Numbered from the stretch's first letter, positions 10,546 through 22,800 are shown. The stretch: DNA of 64,000 nucleotides from Ophthalmolycus amberensis (GCA_024529925.1 JAFEUB010001066.1:434001-498000), one strand, 5' to 3'. Notes: generated from the letters alone by a model not told the origin. Numbers and translations are program-made.

Positions 10546-11365
10546 TACATTAGAGTGACAGCATGTCACAGTCAATTCAATTGAAAGCTTCCTCCATGGA
10601 TACTGAGTTGAGGTATTTTTCTACAGACCGAACAATAGATAAAAAAAGAAAGATAAGCAAACTTTTTTATTAAACTTACCTAGTTCAATCTCTTACAGAC
10701 ACAAGTCCGAACTTGGCGTACTCTGAATGGAGAATACCGCTGTATGGCATATTGTAAACTGCATTGTGCGCTATGCTAGAACTAAGTGATAAGCCAGGAG
10801 AGATTGTGATTCAAAGTGATTTTAACAGCTAAGTGGCATAATTAGTCATGATGTGGTGGTTTCATAAAATAAACACACAGCAACACAAAATGCAATAATT
10901 TATTGCCAAGCAATAGTTCTTCAGCAACATTTGGCAGAACGGTTGCAAAGCTCCCAATTGAACATTTGAACATGTATCTGGATAGCGCCATTAATTGTGC
11001 AGTTGTTGAAGTAGTGTTCAATCATGTTAGCACATTTCTTGCTGTTAAAGGTTTTTTTGTCTCTGGACATGAGTGTTTTAATCACCCCCATGGGCTCTCT
11101 AGTATACATGATGTGAGGAGATGGAGAAGAAAAGTTCTTATTGAGCTGAGGTTACATTACAACCATATCTACCATCAGTAACTACTATGCTCACTTTCCC
11201 TAGTTGCTATCACCTGCCAGGGACATCATTCTGTCAAAGTGTAGTCGGGTTATTTACAGAGTAACCAAGCTACACTGTAACAATAATGAATTCGCCAGCA
11301 ATTGACGAGAGAAACTTAAGTTTAATAAGCTACAATGAAAAAAACATGCAAGCTAGTTAACTTAC
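10546..11365. other. Unique AT-rich stretch between transposons
   Basis: No convincing gene. A 62-codon frame on the minus strand (11109-10921) has no family resemblance that I can name. The interval may contain an intron or decayed repeat belonging to the exon-like block at 11366-11461. Confidence 0.45.
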
Positions 11366-11461
11366 CATAGATTGTAGTTTGTCCGGTTTGGACTGAGATA
11401 AAAGGCCTGTGGACTGGGCAGCAGCAGGTATTTTTCCCTGGCTTTTCCCTTTCGCCGACAT
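11366..11461 (-). CDS. Candidate first coding exon, 32 codons (tentative)
   Basis: On the minus strand an ATG at 11461-11459 in good context (AAAGATGTCGG) opens a lysine/serine-rich frame, MSAKGKSQGKIPAAAQSTGL and twelve further residues, reaching ATG|GTAAGTTAAC, a strong splice donor at 11365-11361. An A-rich, purine-rich leader lies upstream (11462-11560). I do not recognise the protein. It could be the first exon of an unannotated gene, a decayed transposon ORF, or chance. No matching acceptor exon could be identified downstream on the minus strand, which is the main weakness. Confidence 0.25.
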
Positions 11462-11617
11462 CTTTGTGTTTTTTTGTGCATTTGTTGAATGACAGCGTGG
11501 CACACTACTGACCAGGGCTTGTGTGTGTTGTGTTGTTGCTCTCTTGTTTGTCTTTCAGTGTTCCTGGTTCCTGGAGGGTTGGAGCTGGAGGCCATCAAGG
11601 AATTGAAGGCATCTGGC

Positions 11618-12763
11618 CAGTGGCGGCTGGTGGAAAATGTTCTAGGTAGGGCCATCTTATCAATTTCAGCAAACATCCCAGTATGATTTAATGCAAAAAA
11701 AATGTAAGTATCAAACACGCATTATTACTTGGCATGTATTCCAACACGAAAACAATCAGTAAATAACACTTATATAATATAATATAACATGTTTATTTAT
11801 TGAGATGCCCCTATGGACCTTGTTATAGGAGGTAAAGATCAGGAGAAGTAAACATGAAGTGTAATTATGAATACTGATGTTAAATTAAGCTATGAGTTTT
11901 CACTGTTAATTTAACATCTCTATTACATGTTGATGCCTCCATGACCAAGTTAAGCAGATGAGACTGAGGCTATGTAGAAGAAAAGATGTTCACTTTGCCG
12001 AATATGTAGCTTGACAGAGTTCTCCATGTGTGTCCTGGTGTTCTCATGTTTCCTTACCTCCTCACTCCCGTAACTGTCCGTGCTGGATCCGTCCCCGTTG
12101 TTTTAAAAAGCTAAATAAATGATTAGCATGACGTCATCCAGCTAGCCAAACCTGTCTGGTGTACAGCTAGTGAAGCTTCGCATGTAGTCTGCTATCTGAT
12201 TGTGAGGTCAGGCTGATCTGATATCAGCTCTTTGGCTGCAGAATCTCCGCCAAAGTTCTCCTCTCAAACGGGTCTTGGAGGAGTAGTGCTCGCGCTGGCG
12301 CTGGCGCTCGCGCGTAGAGACTTCTCCTGACGAGAATGCGCAGCGAGGGGGGCCTGATCGTTCTGGCCCATAGCTGAATCTATTTGAGGGCGCTGATTGG
12401 CGAAATTGTATGTCACTCATTTATATTTTGAATCAGCAATTGGCTAAACTGCTTCATAGACCCGTCTCTTTTGGGCCAAAACGATCAGGCCCCCCTAGCT
12501 GCGCGTTCTCAGAGTGTCGTGCACACAGGCAGAGAGGACGAGCAGAGAGCACACAGGCGGAGAGGACGAGCAGGAAAAGCATATATTTTGCGCAGATATC
12601 ATATTTTACACACATTACTGGGTACATTCCATAGTTGAAAAACACAAATATTGACAATTTGTATAATTTATGATTATTATAATTATATATATATTTTTTA
12701 TTTTTTTTGTGTGGCTAATGGTGGGGCCATGCCCCATGGCCCTCTATTGACCAGCCGCCACTG
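11618..12763. mobile_element. Non-autonomous hAT element (family CAGTGGCGGCTGGT)
   Basis: Terminal inverted repeats CAGTGGCGGCTGGT are present at both ends. The target duplication is CATCTGGC (11610-11617) against TATCTGGC (12764-12771), seven of eight matching. The 1146-bp interior has no transposase frame. It carries an internal inverted repeat (12332-12370 with 12472-12510) and a GCGCTCGCG-rich stretch at 12290-12320. Mobility would depend on a transposase from elsewhere. Confidence 0.9.
12332..12510. repeat. Internal inverted repeat of the hAT element, 39-bp arms
   Basis: Arms 12332-12370 and 12472-12510 match in reverse complement with three mismatches around the core GGGGGGCCTGATCGTT, separated by about 101 bp. 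They could form a stem-loop in single strand or RNA. Confidence 0.85.
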
Positions 12764-12845
12764 TATCTGGCCATTGTTTCCAGTCTGTAAGACCCGCCCC
12801 ATCCTGGGAATTGAGGGCTTCCTTTTGCCTTACTGTATATTCTAG

Positions 12846-13817
12846 CAGTGGTGGGCTGCGCATTTTATACCAGTGCCTTCTGTGCTGTCCTACTACAGTT
12901 GTACTACCTCCTAATAACCTCATTGTGACGCCACAGCTACGGTTATTATTTATTTCTAGGGGTGTAATAATACATGTATTCGTATTAAACCGTTTGGTAC
13001 GAGTCTTACAAACCGAACAATACGTTTGAATAATACTAGTGCATTTGGAAAATGCAGAAGCTTAAATTCTGGGAAATGTAATGTTTTCGGAGGTCTGCGC
13101 TCAACCTGGCAACATGCTGTCTCACACACCCTCCCCGGAACCACGACATTGTACTCTGTTCTGCTAAACTAGCTTAGCAGGAAAACAACAGCAGCACACA
13201 AGCTACAAACTCTCCCCGCAGCGTTTAGCTGTTCCCTACTGATTCAAACAGGTATAAAACAATCGCCACACAATCCCCATTTCTCCAGACCATAATTCTT
13301 ACTTTGTAAAACAAAACAAAAGCCCAAACAGAGAATCAAATGTCTGACCCTAAACCCGCGGATGATGGGATGCTTCGTCATTAACGGACAATGCATATAG
13401 TCAAAATCAATGTAATTAACACAATGACAAGAACAAACTCACAAGAACCAGTCACATATATTTATGTGACAACAAAGCAACAAATCAATCCAGCAACACT
13501 GCAGCGCTAAAACACGTATTCCACCGCACACTGAAGAGCACGGGCCATTCAAATATTATTCACATCAGAGGGAACAATATTAAACATATCATAAAAACGA
13601 CACCATAGATAAATGAACAGCCATTGTATGTTTAAAAAAACAAAGCTAGGTAAAAAAAAAAGAATCTACACCAAGTAAAACGCTAAAAATATCATAACTT
13701 CTTACACATCTCTCAACCTGAACTCTTACCACAAATACTAACTTCTGCTAGCTAGCTTTCTGCTTCACAACAGTCAAGCTGGCCCACTGACCAATCACAC
13801 CTGATGGCCCACCACTG
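12846..13817 (+). mobile_element. Non-autonomous hAT element, family CAGTGGTGGGC, copy 1
   Basis: Ends are CAGTGGTGGGC...GCCCACCACTG, with an exact 8-bp target duplication TATTCTAG at 12838-12845 and 13818-13825. The 972-bp interior has no long frame. It shares with copies 2 and 3 the CATTTTATACC subterminal block, the AACCGAACAATACGTTTGAA segment and a tract ending GCCCACTGACCAATCAC. After that tract copy 1 jumps straight to the terminal repeat, so it lacks some 400 bp present in copies 2 and 3, but it has about 120 bp (13560-13690) absent from copy 3. Confidence 0.93.
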
Positions 13818-13825
13818 TATTCTAG

Positions 13826-14990
13826 TTATCACTACCAGTGGCAGTATGTTCTCCTGCCAGAATTTTTTTTTTTTAATTCAACCTATGGAAAATAAAACTT
13901 CTTTCTTTTAGTGAACTCCTTACATGTCGCAGTGATACTTTTGTAATGCAGACACAGCGGTCTGTTTGTAGAGTATTTTAATAAAATGGGTTCGACCATG
14001 GCTTACCCAATCATAATCAAGCACCATAACTATCCGTTTTATAATGAAAGCTTGACAGCCGTAGCAACAGTAACTCAGGGGGGCAGGCCTTAGCAAAGGG
14101 TCAATTGTGCTCTTTTACTTCTTAAGTGTGTTTGGTTTTTCACAAGCTTGGTGGTGTGTGCGTGTGTTTTATCAGTAGACAGACACGAGAGCCTTGCTGA
14201 TTAGACCTATGATAGCCCAGCCAACATATCAGCTATCCTGCCTGCATAAAGTGTTTCCCCCAGTTTTACTTGATCAGAGCAGTACAGTCACAAAGCTACT
14301 GATGCACTACTACCATTATGTTTGAAAGGGACGTCTCATTTTCTTCTTAAGTGGCCAATCAGCGTTGCCTAAGAGAAGGCTATTCATGTGAGTCTGTCCT
14401 CCAACCACAAAGCCACAGCTGTGTTGAAAGGAATATTTTGCAGGTCAAAGTGACACTGATTAATATTGAGTTTTATGGGTGTGTTTATCAAGATGGGTTG
14501 CATTCTTCCTTCAAAACGTCAAGGACTCCATCGGCTTCTTAGAAACAAACCAATGTGGACACTCTGGGGCTTACACCATCTGCCCTTATGTATATTCTTC
14601 ACTCGAGGTGTGTTTTGGTCACCAGTGTGTTTAATTTTGATTACAGATGTCGTTCTCTTGAAACAATGCAAACAGCAGGTTTCAACACTCAAGACCAAGG
14701 CCGGTTCACGTCTGCAGATGAAGTACAACTCAAGAAAACGCGTTTTTATTTGACTTTGCAAATCTAAAGATCTGGTGATGTTTTGGGGTTTTTGTTAGGC
14801 TGGGTATGCTTACAGCAGAGCCTGGAGAAAAGGCTGAGACAAATGAAGCAGTGACCCTGGGGAAACTCTAATTAATGGTCAGAGTAATAAATTCAGCACC
14901 CAGAATTAACTGATTATCAAACAAAGATGTTTTATGATATCCGTGCTTGCACATGTGAGTTTAAAAAAATTAAAGTGGTGAAATACTAAT

Positions 14991-15035
<45 letters not shown>

Positions 15036-15300
15036 GGTTTAGTCTCTCCAGCTCTCTCTGACTTTAATTGTTTCCATAATAAAAGTTATTGAGGGAAACA
15101 TCAGATTCTGAAAAGACAAATCTTTCTAATAAATTAAGAAAGTTGTTTGTGGTGCTTTTGTTGTTTAGTCTACAATGAACATTTATTTAAACCAGATGTT
15201 GAATCAGAAAACTATTCAAATATAAAGCTTGAGTTTAATCTGTGATCCGTCTTCACTGTTTACATGTTGAAATAAATCTCATCAATCCGATCGGCTGCAG
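13826..15300. other. Unique sequence with a TA microsatellite
   Basis: No gene seen. A TA run of about 39 bases lies at 14994-15032. The stretch 14860-14935 has several TAATTA-type homeodomain-like sites and no repeats, so it could be regulatory, but this is unproven. Confidence 0.5.
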
Positions 15301-15535
15301 CGTCCAATCACATGACTGATGAACAATGAGGGGGCGTGTCGGCCGTTAAAACACTTCCTGGAAGCCTGTTCTCGTGGGTCCTCGCTCATGGCTCCTCAGA
15401 GATCCCTCCTCACTCCTCTATCCTCGCTCCTCAGAGCACAAATAAGAGCTTTGGGACGGCCGTCAATATGGCGGCGCAGAACAACTTCCGGTTCGAGCGA
15501 GGAGCGAGGAAATGACAATTAAGGGACTTAGGATG
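15300..15535. other. GC-rich repeat-like patch
   Basis: A block rich in CTCCTC/CGAGGA words (TCCTCGCTC occurs twice on the plus strand, and its complement GAGCGAGGA once), unlike its AT-rich surroundings. It looks like part of a short DNA transposon or a decayed promoter island. No ends or target duplication were found. Confidence 0.35.
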
Positions 15536-15548
15536 TACCCACAGACTG

Positions 15549-15626
15549 TCGTTCGGCAATGCCCTGGCTCCCCGCACCTTGAGCAAATGTGTGGACATGG
15601 TGCTCCAGCTGCTTCTTTTATCTTAA
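15549..15626 (+). pseudogene. DIRS-type reverse transcriptase fragment
   Basis: A short open piece reads SFGNALAPRTLSKCVDMVLQ before stopping. FG-x-A-L-A-P-R-T-x-x-K-C-V-D matches the RT segment preceding the YLDD box in DIRS tyrosine-recombinase retrotransposons. The YLDD box itself is missing, so this is a relic. The following non-coding sequence to about 16060 (with GGTTGGCTAGGGCCCCTTCT near 15836) may belong to the same element. Confidence 0.45.
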
Positions 15627-16134
15627 AGACCTCATCAGTATGGCTAAGTCCAGTCTATTGGCTGTGTTCTAGACAGCCTGGTTGAGCTTACAACTAAACA
15701 AGTTGTTTCATAATCAACTGAAAGTGGTGCAGCCCCTTGCCACACCAACAGGTTGAGTGTCTGGTATCCGCTTGTCTTTTTGACCCCTGCAGGTTTAGGC
15801 CATGGCTCTACCCAGTTCAGTTATGGCCTACCTGGGTTGGCTAGGGCCCCTTCTCCGCTGTGGAGGCCACTCACTAAAGAGGGTGTAGGATAGCTTGGCA
15901 GCTAGGTGTGCTGCCTTATGTACTGTGGAGTCCACACATATTTGGGTAGGCACGTACCATTTGGCCAGCTACTCTTATGTTAATTTTCAGTGGGCATTGC
16001 GTGATAGTGATTTAGGAGAGTATTAACCATGGAGTCCAGCAGAGGGCAGAAAGGAGGGGTGGTGGAAGGGTCACGCAAACACAGCACTTTTACCCAGGAC
16101 ACCAGCGATTGTGTCACTAGTGAAACCAGAAGTA

Positions 16135-16380
16135 GGGGTGGCTGTGGCTGAGAGGCAGAGCAAATCTTCCAATCAAAAGTTTGGCGGTTTGATTCCTAGC
16201 TCCTTTAGTCCGCATGTCGAACTGTCATTGAGCATGACGCTGAACCCCAAATTGCTCCCAAAAGCTGGTGTATGAGTGTGCATGTATGTGAATTAGTTTT
16301 GGGTCCTAATGATGGCACCTTGCATGGTAGCCTCTGCCATCAGGGGATGAATGCATGTGAATGTGATATGTGAATTTTTT
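16135..16380 (+). repeat. tRNA-derived SINE
   Basis: It begins with a tRNA-like head: A box TGGCTGAGAGG (16145-16155) and B box GGTTTGATTCC (16186-16196), spaced as in a RNA polymerase III promoter. Next come CATTGAGCATGACGCTGAAC and CCCCAAATTGCTCCC, the standard body of percomorph tRNA SINEs, and a TGTGAATG-rich tail. Confidence 0.85.
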
Positions 16381-16419
16381 ATTTAATGTTAATATTTAAT
16401 ATTTAACAAAATTAAATGT

Positions 16420-17420
16420 CTTTAAATACACATTAACATGAATCCAACATATTGTAGCGAATGGATAAATGGAGGCAGAAGATGTTATCTTTCAGACAGA
16501 AATGCACACATTCAGCGGCACACAGGAGCTCTCTCAAGCGGGGCACCGGTTCACTCACAGCACGACACTAGCCTGGACCTGTCCCTCCAAGCCTCCTGCA
16601 CACAAAGAGGAGGACCCGCCCCTATCGCTGCTGTGCCAATCACGAGGCTGCATGTTACATGCTGGCTCTGTCAGGTTCCCTATGATTGACCGAGAGCCTA
16701 TGCCCCACCTAACTAAGATCCTAGACACAAGGGCGCACGCTGCAATATTATTTGAAAAGAAGATACCCTTGTGCAATCATTTTTGCAAGATATTCCTGCT
16801 AAAACACTGCAGCTCCTATCCACAACAGCCAACTATTGAGGCCAGTATATTATTATGCCAAGTGTTTGGACATTGTTATGAGCGAAAATGGATCGTTTTG
16901 TAACTCGACCAAAAAACATGAATGTGTCCATTATTTTAAAAGTTCAGTATTGTATGCAAGATAACAGGTATGTTTATGCATGGCAGTGGCACTAATAGGC
17001 CATCACTCATTTTTCGTTTCCACATTTATGTTTAAAATGAAAACGTCAATTTGAATAGCTTGTATGCATGATTATCATGCTATTAACAGACAATGTTGAT
17101 ATTAGCATTGGTATCAGCTGACAAGGTATGTTTATACATGTCAGTGGCAAGGCCTCCCTACTCACTGTACCTTGCACATGTTTAAAATAAAAACATGAAT
17201 ATATGAACCAGTGTATTATTTGAATAGCTTAGTATTGAATGCACAATAAAGAGGTATGTTTATACATGGCACTAGGCCCAGTTTAATAGAAAACACAATT
17301 GTATACAATATATATAGTCGGGGGTCCCTGCTCCATCTCTCTATCAGTTTGGGGGTCCTTGGCCATCATGCCTACCTCGAGCAGAATCAATTACATCATT
17401 GAATGAAATTACATTTCTTG
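16420..17420. other. Decayed repeats with diverged tandem units
   Basis: GGTATGTTTAT(A/G)CATG starts three related blocks at about 16967, 17124 and 17250, each followed by a TTTAAAAT/AAAACATGAAT-like stretch, indicating old units of 125-160 bp. GGGGGTCC(C)T(G/T)G motifs near 17320-17360 resemble a fish transposon end. No gene seen. Confidence 0.45.
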
Positions 17421-17768
17421 CTAAAAAAGGGAAAATGAGACGATGAAATTGTTGTACTGATGGAATCAGTGCTGTGGAGATGTACAGTAGATCACAATGA
17501 ATTCATCAAGACAAAAGGGAACTGTAGGGAGAGTTAAGTTTGAATCAACAGCTCATTCAAAAAGAAACTGATCAGAAAATAGGAAGGCTTCTTACTAAAT
17601 ATAAGCTGAGCTCGACTTTCCCCACTTCGCAAAATTAAAACTGTAGCCTGATCTCACAGAAATATAACAACATGGTGGTGGCACGCAATGTGTTAAAATG
17701 ACGTACTGGCACCATGGTTACAATGCCAATGGAAAGTCAATTAAGATCCTTTGTCGTGGTGGACACAC

Positions 17769-17891
<123 letters not shown>

Positions 17892-18260
17892 TTTATTTGT
17901 TTATTTTGCAGGGACAATGCACACCAATCAACAGTCAAAGTGTAAGTGAGCCAGAGTTAGCCAGAGAAAAAAATTAATTAATTAAATTTAAAAACAATTA
18001 AATTAAAATGGAATTAAAAGTCATAGATAAACAGACCTTAACGTATAGACAAAACCAATACACATATAAGCAAAAGAAAAGTGTACATAAGACACTAGAG
18101 CAGCGCAGACATAACAGGCTGCAGCATGCGTCAGGCAGAACAAACCCACCTACAGTACAAGCACATATATAACACTGAGGCACATAACAGACACATCAAA
18201 ATGGAAAATAGCAACACTGAACAAGACAAATGCACATATCGGCAAAACAAGCAGGCAGGA
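17892..18260 (-). repeat. Probable LINE 3' untranslated piece
   Basis: TTTGCAGGGACAATGCACACC opens an A-rich stretch of a type often seen as the reverse complement of fish LINE 3' ends. A related beginning, TTTGACAGGGACAATACA, occurs at 36667. The orientation is inferred from the adjacent TAAA-type tail. Confidence 0.35.
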
Positions 18261-19560
18261 CAGACAGCACATCAATGCTTGCACGACTGATTGGCAACAA
18301 GCTATTCCTTAATATATTGAAGTTATATTCATTGTTTTCAATATCATATATGTAATGTTTTTCTATTATGTATTTGGATTAAACAATTATATCAGCATGA
18401 GTCTTCACCATTTCTGAGGTAATTTCAAAGTAGTCAGGTAGTGAGCCATTCACCATTAAAATGACCATCTTTATCATTCTCAGCAACAAGGCAGCCTCCG
18501 TTATGTTGCTCAGCTCTTTGAGCTATTTGCAAATGTCCAGGACATGATTTCTAGCATAATGTATCAATGTGGTATATTCAGACTGCATATACACAATCAG
18601 CTGATACGTAAGTACAGTTTTCTTTTTCAAAGGAGAAGAAAAATCAGCCTGTGACTACAACCACCCTGGACTGAAACAGCATTAAAAGGGAGCCAATTCT
18701 TTACCAAGTGAGTGGAAGGAGAAATAAACAGCGTGACATAAATTTCCTGCAGCGGTTGCAGCATTCAATGGTGACTTTTATAGCTTGAAAGTGAGAGGAG
18801 AGGCGCTATCAGACTATTGGGCTTTATTACAGTGGGTATAATAGGGCTGGCTGGAGAGTTTTATACGTTTCTGTCTCGCTGAGCGCCATCGCATCTCTCC
18901 ATTCTCCACCACTGTGATTGTTGCAGCGGCAGGTTGTCTGTGATAGGCTATTGTGCCCACTCTCCAAAAACCCTTCACCTCAGCCGTGATGCTGCCTCTT
19001 CTCTCTTCTCCAGCCTCTGCTGATTTTCAGAGACCTCCCCCCTCCCCCACACTCTCCCCTTTCTCCCCGTCTGAATAAAGAGCGCTATCTATCAAAGCCA
19101 GGCCGAGACTCAATCTCTCGGCAGCTCTCCGGCCTTCGATCAACTATCTGTGAAAACAGCGGCTTATAGAGCTGAGGCATATGCGAGGGCTGCCGTGATT
19201 ACATTTTAGATCTACCACAGAAAAAGTCTCACACACACACACACACACAAACACACAGACCTCAACCCTGACTGCCTAAATCCCACCTCCACACTCTCCT
19301 CTTGAACCCCTTAAAATCCAGTTTTCCCCTTTAATTCACATGGTAAGTAGCTGTGTCAAGTAGTTTTAAGGTTGAATTAATTGAGGATGGTTGAGAAACA
19401 GCCATCTGTACTATAACATGTTTTCCTATGAATTGTTGCCCCTTGTTATGAGCAGGGGGCAATGGCATTTTAAAGCTAGTTTGTTTGACCTACAGAATGA
19501 ATATTTTACTGAGGACCCCGTATAGTCGATTATTCAACAATTCAATAAGGACCCTGATAT
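18261..19560. other. Unique DNA; block 18700-19215 possibly regulatory
   Basis: No gene seen. Between about 18700 and 19215 the sequence is richer in GC, free of transposon ends, and has pyrimidine-rich and GCGCTAT(C) words, some repeated (18805, 19082). A CA run lies at 19230-19258. Such blocks in gene-poor fish DNA are often conserved non-coding elements, but conservation cannot be tested here. Confidence 0.3.
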
Positions 19561-19570
19561 GATTGCTATT

Positions 19571-19699
19571 CTCTGTCTCTCTCTCTCTCTCTTTCTCTCC
19601 CTCTCTCACTATCTATCTCTCTGTCTCTCTGTCTCTCTCTCTCTCTCTCACTATCTCTCACTATCTCTCTCTCTCTTTCTCTCCCTCTCTCACTATCTA

Positions 19700-19731
<32 letters not shown>

Positions 19732-19855
19732 TCTCACACACTATCTCTCTCTCTCTCTCTCTCTGTCGCTCTCTCTCTCTCACTATCTCTCTCTCTGTCT
19801 CTCTCTCTCTCACACACTATCTCGCTCTCTGTCTCTCTCTTTCTCTCTCTCTATT
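19571..19855 (+). repeat. CT-rich compound microsatellite
   Basis: Nearly pure CT repeats broken by regular CACTAT, TGTCT and CACACACTAT insertions, making a higher-order pattern. It is a long homopurine/homopyrimidine tract that can form triplex DNA. Frames rich in Ser/Leu are artefacts. Confidence 0.93.
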
Positions 19856-19859
19856 ACTT

Positions 19860-22800
19860 GTTCTAACAAAAAGCACCTTCACTCACACACAACAAAAAGC
19901 TATGTGATAGTCACATGTACGTATATCCACCAATTATTTTGTTGTTTTGATTATTTTTCTTGAGATAAAAGAAGCTTAAACGCAGGGGGATCAATGAACC
20001 AAAAATGCATGATTCAACAATCAGTCGACGATAGGCAAGACTTAATCAAGCAGATTTTATGTAAATTGGTATAATTTCCTGTTAATATAACACAGTCTGT
20101 TTCTTCTACGGGTCTTATATTTGGATCACTGGCCATCATTTGTATAACCAAATAATTGATAAAATCTTTGAATAATTGACACACAAGTTGTAAACAAGCC
20201 AACAGTTTATTCGGACTATCCAAACCACTTGACATGGAGTATAAAATACATAAAATATGTATGTGTACAAGTTATATGTAGTCGGTTTATCGAAGTAGAG
20301 TTATACTTCACAGTAAATCTTTATCACCCTATCATGCAGAAAACGTTTTATTAAATGTAATCATTGCCATAACAACAATCTTCCCATGACCTGAATCATA
20401 TCGTGGTTGCCATGCACAGATATTGCAGTTAATATCTGTGCAATACATGTTTAAAAACATTGTCAATTAACATGTTTTGCAGAACCCTGAAATATCAATG
20501 TTCTTGTCTGGTGATAGTGTTGTTTTAGCGATGTCACTGTGTCCTGAGAGCTCAACAGTTTATTAGCCACATTGTAATCAACTGTAGCTTTCTTTGGTGG
20601 TGGATGTTCCAAGATTTTGAAGAGAAATTCGATTTAAATTTCTTGCAAACCTGACCCACAGTGAACCTGGGCCTTGCAGGGCCCTGGCCAGGATTCTTAC
20701 AAATACTGAGGTATTCAGACAAATGTTTTGAAATGTTTTACATTTTAATCTTTTATGAATTTACTTTATTGTTTACTGTACACAAGTCTAAAAGCTGTTT
20801 CAAAGCATTTTTCCCACTATTTTAGAAAATTATAGATTAAAAATTTGAATTATGAATTAAATTCTGCAGGGGAAACACTGAATAATTTCTTTCTCCATCG
20901 TCTTATCTTATTTATCCATTAGGTGATATGTTTATGCGTTGCTAGTAGTTTAATTTAAATCTGCCTATGAACTACCACCATCCAGTCTCGGACAAAGGTA
21001 TTTGGTACCTTTGGAAACTTTGGGGTGTCCACTAGAATTTAAAGTGTAAGTTCTGCAGCTTTGACCAAAGTTTGGCAGGACTATGACTATGACTATGACT
21101 ATGACTATGTAATGTGGGTCAGTGGGGTTGAAGAGGTTAAACATACAGCCATGCTAAATGCAATACGTAGTTTTAAATTGGTGAGGCAAGCTGTGAAATT
21201 GAAATAAGGCAACTAAGTTACAAAAAGCCTCAAAAGGCCTCAGAAGATTATGACCACTTGAATTAACTTGCCTTTAATTAGTTTAGTGCGGGTATGAAGG
21301 CACATGCAGAACCACCCAACAACTGAGCAGAATACTGGTGTTGATTGCAGGAGAGGATACCACACTTGCTGTGTTTGTTTCCTTGTCAGTGAGATATAAA
21401 GATTGGCTGGAAGAGAGAGGGAGTAAGAGATACTTTATAGAGGTACAGAGTTTTAAGCCTGGCAAGGCTCAGTGGTTCGCTCCAGTCCCCTCTTCATACT
21501 GCAGGCCTGACTGCAGCCCAATATGGTAAGAACTTAATGCCACCAGGGACCCAGCCCATTTGAATGCTCAGGCTTCCTTTATCACAGGCACAAGTGGTGC
21601 AGAAAAATTGCTCAGGATTAATTCTGGAGGCCTTGCAAATACACACAGCTGGGATCAGTGCTTACAGCTTTCTCGGAGGTGGCACTCTGTAAAAAGTGGG
21701 TCTTTTATAAACGGTGGGACGGGCCTTTCCATTGAAGCTTTGCCTTTTGTGAGGCTGAAGGGGGTGCCAGATTTGCTAATGCAACTTAAAATGGTGTTAG
21801 AAGACATAATAGCAGACATGTACAAAGTGATAAGGGAATTAAGGCTTTTTCGGCACGCCCCAAAAGCCGAGTTTCCACCGAGGTTCCCAAATGTAAAGAG
21901 TTTTATCGTCTTGTTGGTTGTGAACTGTGCTATGCTAGTATATATCACCTCCAAATGCAGTGCATGGAAGGATTTAGGTGGTAAAGTGTGAGATAGGATG
22001 GAGTGCAGTTGTAAGGAGGATTTTCTCTTGCTACTGTACTTCCTTCACTGTGTCCATTAACAGCAGGAAGACAAGAGTGAGATAGGAAGCTGCAGCCTCA
22101 GACCTTCCCTGGACAGGAGGACTGATCAAGAGGAATTCTCCTTTGGACTGATTTGGGACTAGATGGGAACTGATAAGGCTGTATGTCTGAAAGTAAAGTA
22201 GGACCTAATATCCTGTATACTTGTCAGATACTGTGCCCCTCAGTGTCTGATACCGACTCACCGAGGCACCCTTTAGCTTCTGTATGAGATGCACGGACAC
22301 CACTATTGATGTTCCGTGTGAAACCAAGTCAACTTTGAGTTGATTTACCATAGTTTTATCATGTAAATTCCGCTCTTTACTACCTTAACATGGGTACTTA
22401 TTTGAACCCAACCCACTATCTTCCCCTTTACACAACCAAGTACTTTTGTTACATAAGTAAATCTAACAACTAAGTAGACCTATGTTGGAAGTTTATTTTG
22501 AAAAGACACAATGCAGATGTTACAATGTAACCAGAGGATACTAACAAGCCGTCCCTAACATGTCCAGAACGGATGGTAGCATTGTAAGTAGAGCGTCATA
22601 GTTTGAAGTGTAGGACCACTGACCAAGCTACGATATTGGACAAGTTGGGGGTAAGAATGTGTTGTTATAACCTTGTGCAACCTCATGTTGTACAATGTAG
22701 CAATGCTTGCATTTTTTATGTGCAATATCCATGACTTTATTCAACCTCTGTCAGTGCTTGTCGCATAGCTAAAATGAGAAATGACAAAATTGGTTCTGGC

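Larger units (their letters stand above)
11559..12785 (+). pseudogene. Exon-like block split by a hAT insertion (tentative)
   Basis: A pyrimidine tract and acceptor (TTTGTCTTTCAG, ending 11558) precede an open stretch reading FLVPGGLELEAIKELKASG. At 11618 a hAT element starts; beyond its right target duplication the sequence resumes at 12772 and stays open to CAGTCT|GTAAGA, a good donor at 12786. Without the insertion this would be a 73-base block bounded by splice signals. No known protein is recognised, and the opposite strand carries the leader of the 11366-11461 block, so both readings cannot be right. Weakly supported. Confidence 0.2.

Noticed and set aside
10921..11109. A 62-codon minus-strand frame downstream of the candidate exon
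   Set aside because: No acceptor in the right phase and no recognisable domain; it might be decayed transposon sequence, but this could not be supported.
16145..16196. Possible tRNA gene (A and B boxes)
   Set aside because: No cloverleaf can be closed and the boxes lead into a SINE body; the same holds at 39457-39513 and 54883-54937.
19559..19963. A 134-codon Ser/Leu-rich frame
   Set aside because: Translation of the CT microsatellite.
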